A program made the position numbers and the translations under genes. From Lysobacterales bacterium (GTDB lineage Bacteria; Pseudomonadota; Gammaproteobacteria; Xanthomonadales; Ahniellaceae): 64,000 bases of DNA. The number at the start of each line of letters is the position of its first letter. The first letter of the stretch is position 1. Location of the stretch: contig JADKHK010000013.1 in NCBI GenBank assembly GCA_016721845.1, forward strand, positions 2,028,501 to 2,092,500. Reading direction: 5' to 3'. Below the pieces are notes generated by a model. The model was not told where the DNA came from. It searched no databases and saw only the letters and a list, made by a program, of their open reading frames with translations. Shown here one piece after another: positions 57,519-64,000 of the stretch.

Positions 57519-58705
57519 GCGCGATGCCAATGGTGCGAGAGACGAACCAAGCCGACCTCACGGCTGCGCCCGGTCACGACGATCGTGCGCTCAACGGTGT
57601 CGAACAGGCGGATCGCCTCCGGATCCATTGCGTGCAAAGCCACGACATACGTGCCGGGCAGCAAGGCCAGATCGGGATAGCGGATGGAGAAGCGAAATGT
57701 GCGTTCGCCGATCCGGATCGGCGTGACGCCTTCGAGTTCGCTGGAGACGCCGTACACCGGCGTACCGTCATGGCGTTTCAGACCCACGGCCAGCACCGGG
57801 ACACGGCCATCGGCGCTGTACACGGTCACGTCGACATCGAGCAGGGCCTGCATCGGAAGGACCACCGGCACGTCCAGCGGCTCGCCGTTGATCGCGACCT
57901 CGGTGACCGCATAGTCACCGGTCGCCGTCGCCTGTCGCGCCTCGGCGCGCTGCTGGGCCGACTTGCGTTCGTGCCAGGCCAGATAGCGCTGGCTGACCTC
58001 GAACACGTCGCCATAGGCCTCGACGCGGCCATGATGCAGCCAGAGCGCATGTTTGCAGAGCTTCTGCACGTGGTACATGCTGTGGCTGACGAGGAGCAGC
58101 GTGCCGCCTTCGCGCAGGAAGCCCTCGATCCAGGCGATGCATTTCTTCTGGAAGGACTCGTCGCCGACCGCGAGCACTTCGTCTGTGATCAGCAGGTCCG
58201 GTTTCGCCGATGCGACGACGGCAAATCCGAGTCGGACCTTCATGCCGGAGGAATAGTGTTTCACCGGTTCATCGATGTAATCGCCGAGCTCGGCGAACTC
58301 GATCACCTGCTGCACCTTGGACTCGATGTCGCCGGCGGCCATGCCCAGCAGGAGCGCATTCATGCGGATGTTGTCGCGGCCGCTGTAGTCCGGATGAAAG
58401 CCGGCACCGAGTTCCAGCAAGGGTGCAACACTGCCATGCAACTGCACGGAACCGGTGCTGGGTTCGGCGATGCCGCAGATCATCCGCAGCAGGGTGGATT
58501 TGCCGGCACCATTCTCGCCGATCAGTGCCAGCGATTCGCCGCGCCGCAGGGTGAAGCCGATGTCATCGAGGATCTGCGTGTGCAGCCGGTACGGTCGACC
58601 GAGAATGGCATCCCAGACTGAACTGATGCGGTCGCGACGCCGATGCACGCGCGGATAGCGCTTGCCGACCGCGCGCACGGCCAGCAGCACGTCGTCGCCA
58701 CTCAC
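57515..58705 (-). CDS. wzt: Polysaccharide ABC exporter ATP-binding subunit Wzt
   Basis: 396 aa with GTG start at 58705 overlapping the wzm stop (GTGA). ATPase domain: Walker A GENGAGKST at 63-71, signature YSSGM at 151-155 and Walker B LLITDEVLAV at 171-180. Residues about 255-396 form the C-terminal beta-sandwich that in O-antigen Wzt reads the glycan end cap. Its presence favours export of a capped O-polysaccharide over a simple teichoic-acid-like transporter. Confidence 0.93.
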   Translation of the reverse strand: MSGDDVLLAVRAVGKRYPRVHRRRDRISSVWDAILGRPYRLHTQILDDIGFTLRRGESLALIGENGAGKSTLLRMICGIAEPSTGSVQLHGSVAPLLELGAGFHPDYSGRDNIRMNALLLGMAAGDIESKVQQVIEFAELGDYIDEPVKHYSSGMKVRLGFAVVASAKPDLLITDEVLAVGDESFQKKCIAWIEGFLREGGTLLLVSHSMYHVQKLCKHALWLHHGRVEAYGDVFEVSQRYLAWHERKSAQQRAEARQATATGDYAVTEVAINGEPLDVPVVLPMQALLDVDVTVYSADGRVPVLAVGLKRHDGTPVYGVSSELEGVTPIRIGERTFRFSIRYPDLALLPGTYVVALHAMDPEAIRLFDTVERTIVVTGRSREVGLVRLSHHWHRA

Positions 58706-59469
58706 AGGAAATCCTCGATGCGGGCGAGGAAGCGGCGCGCCGTCAGTGTCGCAAACAAGACCAGCATTCCGGTGAAGACCGCTGGCCCCCAAAATGCGGA
58801 CAGGTTCGTCTCGCCGTGCAGGAGTCCGGCCCGCAGCGCCTCGATCAGGCCGGTCATCGGGTTGAATGCCAGCCATTGCCCGAGATCGGGGCGCAGCGTG
58901 CTTCGATCGAAGAAGATCGGCGTCAGCAGCATCCAGAACGTCAGGACCTGCGGCAACAAGGTGCCGACGTCGCGGAAAAACACGTTCAAGGGCGCCAGCA
59001 CCATGCCCAGCGCGGACGCGTTCAACACGATCATCAGATAGGCGGCCAGTGCGGTCCACCAGCCCATTCCGAGCACCGTCTTGCCCATCAGGGTCAACAT
59101 CACGACGACCAGTGCGAAAGAAGCGGTATGTATCAGCGCGGCGCCCAAGGTCGGGACCAGCACCAGCCAGCCGCGCGGGATTGCGATCTGGCCGATCAAG
59201 GCAGCGTTTCCGCTCAGCGCCGTGGTGCCGCGCGACAGTGAGTCGGCGAATGCATGCCAGGGCCACATGCCGATGGCCAAAAACGCGATCACGTCACCGC
59301 CGACGCGATTACCGAAGCGCGCACCCAGCAGTTCCACGAACACAAAGGCGTAGATCGCCAACAGCAACACCGGCGTGATCAGCACCCAGGCCAGACCGCC
59401 GAGCGTGCTCAGGTAACGCTCGCGCAATTCACGACCGAGCAACGCCAGCGCGAGCTGTCTTGAGTTCAA
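58702..59469 (-). CDS. wzm: Polysaccharide ABC exporter permease Wzm
   Basis: 255 aa with about six membrane helices. It begins MNSRQLALALLGRELRERYLSTLGGLAWVL, the ABC-2 type N-terminus. NPMTGLIEALRAGLLHG is the conserved NP motif of the family. The start at 59469 is a TTG preceded by a GGAG site at about 8 bases, as no ATG fits. Partner of Wzt; first gene of the minus-strand glycan operon. Confidence 0.92.
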   Translation of the reverse strand: MNSRQLALALLGRELRERYLSTLGGLAWVLITPVLLLAIYAFVFVELLGARFGNRVGGDVIAFLAIGMWPWHAFADSLSRGTTALSGNAALIGQIAIPRGWLVLVPTLGAALIHTASFALVVVMLTLMGKTVLGMGWWTALAAYLMIVLNASALGMVLAPLNVFFRDVGTLLPQVLTFWMLLTPIFFDRSTLRPDLGQWLAFNPMTGLIEALRAGLLHGETNLSAFWGPAVFTGMLVLFATLTARRFLARIEDFL

Positions 59470-59512
59470 AGGGATCGCTCCAATTCGCGCAATCCAGGCG
59501 GAAGTGCAATCC

Positions 59513-59545
59513 GGGAACAGACAGCGCCGAGTACCGTCTGTTCCC
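59513..59545. other. Perfect 10-bp inverted repeat between ppiC-like gene and wzm
   Basis: GGGAACAGAC (59513-59522) and GTCTGTTCCC (59536-59545) flank 13 bases. It lies in the 90-base gap between the end of the isomerase gene and the start of wzm. There is no T-run, so it could end transcripts of the isomerase operon (both are minus-strand) or be an operator for the wzm promoter. Confidence 0.6.
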
Positions 59546-59559
59546 CGCCTCGGACCGGA

Positions 59560-60531
59560 TTACTTGGCGTCGGTCTGCTCCGGCTCAGACGGCGCAGGTG
59601 CGGCGGCCGCCGGAGCCATCTCGATCTTGCCGTAGCGCTCACGCAACGGCGCCACGCTCTCCTCGCTCGCTTCGACAGGAAGCGACTTCAGCTTGTCGAC
59701 GTGATCCGCCTGCGCCTTGCGAAGGAAGTTCTCGCGCTCGTTCGCCACCATTTGTTCCTTGATCTCTTCCCAGGTGTAGGGCTTGCCGGGGATGCGACTG
59801 CGCAACTGGATCAGGTGATAGCCAAACTCGGTCTTGACGGGTTCGGACAAGTCACCGGGATTGGCGAGACCATGCACGGCCGCGGCAAACTCCGGAACGA
59901 AGTTGTTCGGATCATAGTTTTCGTACAGACCCTTGTTGCTGGCAACGCCCGGATCGTCGGAATTGGCCTTCGCCAAATCTTCGATGGTGGCTTTGCCGGC
60001 GGCGATGTCGGCCTTCCACTGCTGCAACAGGGCCTTGGCTTCCTCTTCGGTACGTTTGCTGGTGTCGAGCAGGATATGCGCGACCGTCACGGTCTCACGC
60101 GTCTTGTATCCATCGCGATTGGAGAGGTACTTCTCCTTCGCGAGCTGCTCCAGATTCGGCACCGCGGTGTGCTCGCGAACATAGTCCAGCTGATGGCGCA
60201 TCAAGACCACTTCTGCCGCCTGCATCAGCTCACGCTGAACGATCGGGTCTTTGTCCAAACCCAACTCACGCGCTTCGATGGCGAGATTGCGGCGCAACAG
60301 CAAGTGGCTGAGCAGTTGCTGGATGCGCTTTGGGCTGTCAATGAAGGCTGGCCGCTCCTTGGGTGGCATCGACGCCAAGTGCGCGTCGACGTCGATGGCC
60401 CATACGTCCGCCTTCCCTTGTTTCGCGATCAGATAGTCCTCTTGCTGCGGAGCGCTTGCTGCAGCGACCAACTCATCTGCCCGCGCTGCGCCGAACGACA
60501 GCGCAGCGATGACAAGAACGATCAACCGCAT
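59560..60531 (-). CDS. Periplasmic parvulin-type peptidyl-prolyl isomerase
   Basis: 323 aa with a signal peptide ending AARA near residue 18. Helical N-terminal chaperone region, then a parvulin domain (about 145-250) with VTVAHILLDT, the LAKANSDDPGVASNKG loop and FGYHLIQL. Its tail is Ala/Pro/Glu-rich. The ATG shares one base with the stop of the upstream exported-protein gene (TGATG), implying coordinated synthesis and possibly a dedicated client. Confidence 0.9.
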   Translation of the reverse strand: MRLIVLVIAALSFGAARADELVAAASAPQQEDYLIAKQGKADVWAIDVDAHLASMPPKERPAFIDSPKRIQQLLSHLLLRRNLAIEARELGLDKDPIVQRELMQAAEVVLMRHQLDYVREHTAVPNLEQLAKEKYLSNRDGYKTRETVTVAHILLDTSKRTEEEAKALLQQWKADIAAGKATIEDLAKANSDDPGVASNKGLYENYDPNNFVPEFAAAVHGLANPGDLSEPVKTEFGYHLIQLRSRIPGKPYTWEEIKEQMVANERENFLRKAQADHVDKLKSLPVEASEESVAPLRERYGKIEMAPAAAAPAPSEPEQTDAK

Positions 60532-61595
60532 CAGTTAGCTCCCACCGCAACCAGCCACGTGCAATAGGTAGCCGCACAGGTGTTGGTCGTCCAGGTTCCA
60601 TGATCCGCCGCGACCACGTTCAGATAGTAGGTCTTGTTCGGATCCAGATAGCAGTACCAGCCGGGATTGCTGGCAGGCTTCGTCCCGATTTTCCAAGTGA
60701 TGCCGCCGGTTTCCACGCCACTGGCTTTGCAGTTGGCGTCAACCACCCAATCGAAGTCGCCGGGGCACGGACTGATTTGCGCCGAGAACGTGGCCGCAGA
60801 GGCCGCCGCCCACGAAATGCCGCCGGTCGATCCGATCGAAGCATTTGCGCCAGTCGTCGTGAAGCTCATCGCGGCATACTTGCCTGCGTCCAGGAACAAG
60901 CGCGCAACTTCGCTGGGCGAGTTGAAATGATCACCCATCAAAGGCACGTAGCCGGTCAGGCTGATTGTGCTGTTGAGCGGGAACTCGCTGTTCTGCTGAT
61001 TCAGCGTACCGCCCTGATTGTAATTGACCATCGAGCTCTGCAGGAGCAGTCCCGTCGGCGGAGGACGATTGGTGCACTCTGTGTTGGGCGGAATCGTCTG
61101 CGTGGCAACGTTGACCGATACCGTCGAGCTCGTTGTCGAGCTGACCGAGTTGGTGCAGGTCACCGAGAACGAGTAGCTGCCCGAGGCCGTCAGATTGATG
61201 GTGGTCGGACTGGTGACACTGTTGCCGTTCCAACCGCTGATGCCGCTGGAGGACGCGGTGCAAGTCGGTGTCGGGGTACCCGTCACCGTCCAGCTCAAGG
61301 TCACGGATCCGCCGCCGAACGGGAGGGACGCCGAGCTAGGCGTCAACGGCGAAGTAAATGCCGGCGCACCCACCTGGACTTGCCCCGCCGGGCACCAACC
61401 ATCGCTGGATGTGCCGACATCGGCGACCGGGTCAACCGTGATGTCGCCGGTGGCCGGACTAACCGTCACGCTGCCGGTGACTGGAATGCGGTGATAACGA
61501 TAATTGCCGGCTGTGCCGAGCTTCAGGACAAGGTCTCCTGCCGTAGCGGAGCCACAAAACGCCAGCAATACAAGGGCTTTTGCGCGAATATTCAT
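60531..61595 (-). CDS. Exported protein with Ig-like segment, unknown
   Basis: 354 aa with signal peptide (MNIRAKALVLLAFCGSATAG) and an AGGT site. A threonine/serine-rich stretch of about 80 residues (SVTLSWTVTGTPTPTCTASS then INLTASGSYSFSVTCTNSVS) looks like a PKD/Ig-type beta domain. The C-terminal half has six or more cysteines and a YCYLDPNKTYYLNVV strand, suggesting a disulfide-rich lobe. Function not known. Coupled to the isomerase gene, which may help it fold. Confidence 0.75.
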   Translation of the reverse strand: MNIRAKALVLLAFCGSATAGDLVLKLGTAGNYRYHRIPVTGSVTVSPATGDITVDPVADVGTSSDGWCPAGQVQVGAPAFTSPLTPSSASLPFGGGSVTLSWTVTGTPTPTCTASSSGISGWNGNSVTSPTTINLTASGSYSFSVTCTNSVSSTTSSTVSVNVATQTIPPNTECTNRPPPTGLLLQSSMVNYNQGGTLNQQNSEFPLNSTISLTGYVPLMGDHFNSPSEVARLFLDAGKYAAMSFTTTGANASIGSTGGISWAAASAATFSAQISPCPGDFDWVVDANCKASGVETGGITWKIGTKPASNPGWYCYLDPNKTYYLNVVAADHGTWTTNTCAATYCTWLVAVGAN

Positions 61596-61619
61596 GTGTT
61601 ACCTCTCTGATCTGGGGAG

Positions 61620-61628
61620 ATCATAGCA
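61620..61628 (-). promoter_or_regulatory. Extended -10 promoter of the exported-protein/isomerase operon
   Basis: TGCTATGAT on the minus strand combines a TGn extension with a 5-of-6 -10 hexamer (TATGAT, 61620-61625). The start would lie about 18 bases before the ATG at 61595. No strong -35, as usual for extended -10 promoters. A TTGACT lies further upstream, beyond the usual -35 distance. Confidence 0.55.
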
Positions 61629-61781
61629 GTTGAAAGTTAAGCGAACATTAGCAGGAGTCAAGGGGAATCAACTTATTGCAAGCACCAATGGCTGGGCGCC
61701 ATCGGTCGATTCAGTCGAATGACGCATTTCGGCACCGCATCCCCCAGCGGAGCCCATCACCCATTCGCTTCAATTTCCCCC

Positions 61782-61811
61782 AAAAAAAAGCCCCGCCGAA
61801 GCGGGGCTTTT
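61782..61811 (-). terminator. Rho-independent terminator of the surface-protein gene
   Basis: On the minus strand AAAAGCCCCGC, a TTCG loop and GCGGGGC precede a run of eight T. The 11-bp stem with a TTCG tetraloop is a strong terminator 22 bases beyond the stop at 61834. The plus strand has only four T, so it mainly serves the minus-strand gene. The rest of the gap 61596-61833 holds only the promoter noted above. Confidence 0.93.
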
Positions 61812-61833
61812 CATGACTTCCAACTTCGCTCAA

Positions 61834-63483
61834 TTACGGAGCGACGGGGGTCGTCGGGCAAGCAATAGCGGCAGTCGCGCCACTCGGAACCACGCAGCGC
61901 GAAGCCTTGTGGCGCCAGATACCGGCGAAGTTCGCCAGCACGCTGGTGGTCTGGGTGTTTTCAGCCCAGAAACCGGTGACCGGCATACCGGTGTAACGGG
62001 TACCGTTCGCGTCAGGACGGCTGAGGTGCAGGTTCATCGGGGCGGCAGAGTCGTCCCAGAAGCGCATCTTCATCCAGCCTTCGGTGAAGCCGTAGTCGCC
62101 GACCGGAACGTTGGCAGCGAGCTTCGAGCCCAGAACCAGCGTTTCGCCAGTGATGGCAAACGTCGCATCAAAACCACTCGGCTGGTCGAAGGTCACGACC
62201 TGCGCTTCCCAATACAGCTGGGGAGTGGTGATGGTGCCCGGCAGCGTCGGCGAGAAGTCGACGCAACCATCTTCGCCGCCATCCAAGCAATCTGACGAAC
62301 CGTCGTCTTCTTCACGGTTGTAGACAGCCAGACGGATATCGACCGGTGCCTTACCTGCGCCGTCCGGCGAACCGGCGAACACATTCTGGAACGGAACGAT
62401 GGCCGGAGACGGCTTGTCGACGTAGCGGTTCTTGGTCGGGAAGGTCACAACCCATTCCGAAGCCAGGATCGGCGTACCGGTGCTGTCTTTCAGCACGGCG
62501 TATTCATTGAAGATCGCGTCGTGCATGTAGACGGCCGAGACTGCATCGATGGCGTTAGCCGGCGAGTGCGAGGTCTGGACCAGGCTGCCGTTGTCGAACA
62601 CGGTCGCGTCAGCACCCGACGAGGTCGGGAAGTTGGCGTCGGCCAGCGACGGCTGCGTGGTACCCGGAGCGCGATGCAGACGGGTCACGGTGAAGCCATC
62701 GATCGCGTCCGGCGCGTAGGTCAGCTGCGTGCCGTTGGCGAAGTCGACGATCGCGGCTGCGCCGAACAGGCCGCCACCACCGTTTTCGACGGTCGGAGCA
62801 ACGACGTCAGCTGCACCATTCGACTCGCTCCAGTAATCGGCCGCCGAACTCGAGTTCGTCCAGGCCGTCACGACCTGCGGGCAATTGTCCGGAATACCGA
62901 GGCCGTCATGGGTGATCGCGGCCAGGCTGCCTTCGGCGTAGCCGTTGGCTGCATTCAGCACGATGCCCATTTCGATGACTTCAAGATGACCTTCGCGGGT
63001 GCGATCCAGACCATTCGGGCCGGCGTCATTGAAGTTCGAACCGCCGAAAGCAACCAGGTTGTTGTACTGGAAGTTACGGAAGGCGACATAACGGAGGCCG
63101 TTGTTGATCGGCAGCGTCGTGTTGGTCTTGATCGCCGGGACCGTGCAGCTGTTGTCGTTGGTCGTCAGGTTCGCCGGACCGGTAGCGGTAATGGAGAACA
63201 CGCCGCCCGTCCACACGTCATACGGCGACAGGTAGAGGTTGAAGTCGAGTACTTCGCGGCTGTTACGGCCTTCAACGAAGCGGACCTTGACTGCCTTGCC
63301 GTGTTCCGTCGTGTTGACGATCGACACAAGCGTCTGGTTGCCACCGTTGACGGTGTAGTAGGGGTAAATCAGAACCTGGCCGAGGCCATCGGGGTTCAGG
63401 TTCACGGCGTTGGCGACGCTCGCGATGCCCGCCACACCGGCGATGCCCGCGATGACCGCGTTCGTCAGGGCGTTCTTTTTCAT
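61834..63483 (-). CDS. Large exported surface-type protein, unknown
   Basis: 549 aa with signal peptide MKKNALTNAVIAGIAGVAGI ending near VANA. An AGGAGT site precedes the ATG. The mature part starts NLNPDGLGQVLIYPYYTVNGG and continues with many short beta-type stretches and asparagine/glycine turns. It has paired cysteines (NSCTV, DNCPQ, DCLDGGEDGCVD). It resembles exported proteins seen repeatedly in gammaproteobacteria that lack an assigned role. Monocistronic, with a strong terminator. Confidence 0.8.
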   Translation of the reverse strand: MKKNALTNAVIAGIAGVAGIASVANAVNLNPDGLGQVLIYPYYTVNGGNQTLVSIVNTTEHGKAVKVRFVEGRNSREVLDFNLYLSPYDVWTGGVFSITATGPANLTTNDNSCTVPAIKTNTTLPINNGLRYVAFRNFQYNNLVAFGGSNFNDAGPNGLDRTREGHLEVIEMGIVLNAANGYAEGSLAAITHDGLGIPDNCPQVVTAWTNSSSAADYWSESNGAADVVAPTVENGGGGLFGAAAIVDFANGTQLTYAPDAIDGFTVTRLHRAPGTTQPSLADANFPTSSGADATVFDNGSLVQTSHSPANAIDAVSAVYMHDAIFNEYAVLKDSTGTPILASEWVVTFPTKNRYVDKPSPAIVPFQNVFAGSPDGAGKAPVDIRLAVYNREEDDGSSDCLDGGEDGCVDFSPTLPGTITTPQLYWEAQVVTFDQPSGFDATFAITGETLVLGSKLAANVPVGDYGFTEGWMKMRFWDDSAAPMNLHLSRPDANGTRYTGMPVTGFWAENTQTTSVLANFAGIWRHKASRCVVPSGATAAIACPTTPVAP

Positions 63484-63586
63484 CACAACACTCCTAAATT
63501 TGACCACAGGGCTTTTGCTTGCGACTGACTCGTCCTGATCAGCTTCTTCGGCCGCCAAGGAACAGAGCTACGCAACAGCAATCGTA

Positions 63587-63615
63587 ATGCTAGAGGAAGG
63601 CTCGGATCAATGCAA
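63587..63615 (-). promoter_or_regulatory. Possible promoter of the surface-protein gene
   Basis: TTGCAT (63610-63615), a 17-base spacer and TAGCAT (63587-63592) on the minus strand would give a leader of about 100 bases to the ATG at 63483. Both hexamers are only partial matches. Confidence 0.35.
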
Positions 63616-63621
63616 GCCACC

Positions 63622-64000
63622 TTATCGAGCATTCTTGGGCAGATGGTACCAGACGCCATCGAACTGCAACCATTTCTCCTCGATGACGGAGGACGCTTCC
63701 TGCACGCCGGGGATTCCCGGCAGTTTGGTTTCCGCCACGATTTGCACACTGACCGTGCACGTGCTGGCGTCGTCACATTGGCGATCCATGTACTTGCCGG
63801 CAGTCCACTTGATCTGGCGGGCCTTCAGCCAATCGGCGTATTGGGCTGCGGTTTCAGTCTGGCGATAACCGGGGGTCAGGTAGGTATAGGCGCGAGCGGC
63901 GTCGCCGGCCACCAACAACTTCCAGCGGTCGGTCACGCGGCGCTCGATCGGCGCCGTCGGGTCTTCGGAAACCGCATTGGTGTCGTTGCCAATCGGCGCT
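63622..64000 (-). CDS. NTF2-like/lipoprotein-type small protein, N-terminus beyond window
   Basis: The last 125 residues are present. The frame is open to the window edge, where it reads PIGNDTNAVSEDPTAPIERR and so on. The body (RAYTYLTPGYRQTETAAQYADWL and a final WLQFDGVWYHLPKNAR) looks like a small cone-shaped NTF2-type domain. Two cysteines sit in DRQCDDASTC. The GTG at 63936 is an internal codon, not the likely start. Function unknown. Confidence 0.65.
   Translation of the reverse strand, partial: APIGNDTNAVSEDPTAPIERRVTDRWKLLVAGDAARAYTYLTPGYRQTETAAQYADWLKARQIKWTAGKYMDRQCDDASTCTVSVQIVAETKLPGIPGVQEASSVIEEKWLQFDGVWYHLPKNAR

Overview
The window is a high-GC, densely packed bacterial chromosome segment. 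The gene orders seen (a dcw cluster lacking murD, nrdR-ribD-ribE...ribBA-ribH-nusB-thiL-pgpA, divergent rsmI / lpoA-yraN) and a 28-bp GTAG...CTAC palindrome of the REP type point to a gammaproteobacterium of the Lysobacterales (Xanthomonadales), probably a Rhodanobacteraceae- or Lysobacteraceae-like lineage. That placement is inferred from gene order and protein style; no database was searched.

Layout. 1-10813 (minus strand) is the division and cell-wall cluster mraZ-rsmH-ftsL-ftsI-murE-murF-mraY-ftsW-murG-murC, with a promoter and a 10-bp-phased MraZ operator ahead of mraZ. 10841-11249 carries the RNase P RNA gene and its terminator. 11409-16555 holds a frameshifted ECF sigma factor, a Ser/Thr kinase with TPR-like repeats, a secreted metalloprotease and a small exported protein. 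16660-31024 is a pyrimidine salvage and catabolism region: preT-preA-NCS1 permease-hydantoinase, then carbamoyl-amidohydrolase and mmsA, then a divergent cytosine deaminase. It is interrupted by a TPR-GGDEF protein and a large repeat protein on the plus strand. 31083-37599 carries a GYF_2-RDD membrane protein, rsmI, a frameshifted lpoA, yraN, an FAD-linked oxidase, a small Arg-rich protein and an SGNH hydrolase. 37614-48426 is the riboflavin/thiamine/one-carbon block (pgpA, thiL, nusB, ribH, ribBA ... ribE, ribD, GNAT, nrdR, glyA). Its middle (41460-44645) is occupied by foreign-looking genes and a repeat-like segment that ends ribE prematurely. 48561-59469 is a glycan cluster: a SPINDLY-type transferase, EttA, three GT2 enzymes, a large unclassified GT-like protein, a methyltransferase, and the Wzt/Wzm ABC exporter. 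59560-64000 holds exported proteins: a parvulin isomerase translationally coupled to an exported protein, a large surface-type protein and a partial gene.

How the genes work together. The first block makes lipid II precursors and septal peptidoglycan, and lpoA would normally activate a peptidoglycan synthase. The pyrimidine genes cover cytosine to uracil to dihydrouracil to N-carbamoyl-beta-alanine to beta-alanine, then malonate semialdehyde to acetyl-CoA; only the beta-alanine transaminase is missing. The glycan cluster would build and export a surface polysaccharide.

Most notable points: two frameshifted genes (sigma factor; lpoA at a CG-repeat tract), the truncated ribE at an insertion junction, a RibBA whose cyclohydrolase half lacks the zinc cysteines, the phased MraZ operator, the split pyrimidine island, a cNMP-binding/DUF1003 membrane protein paired with an XRE regulator, and an unclassified 621-aa GT-like protein.
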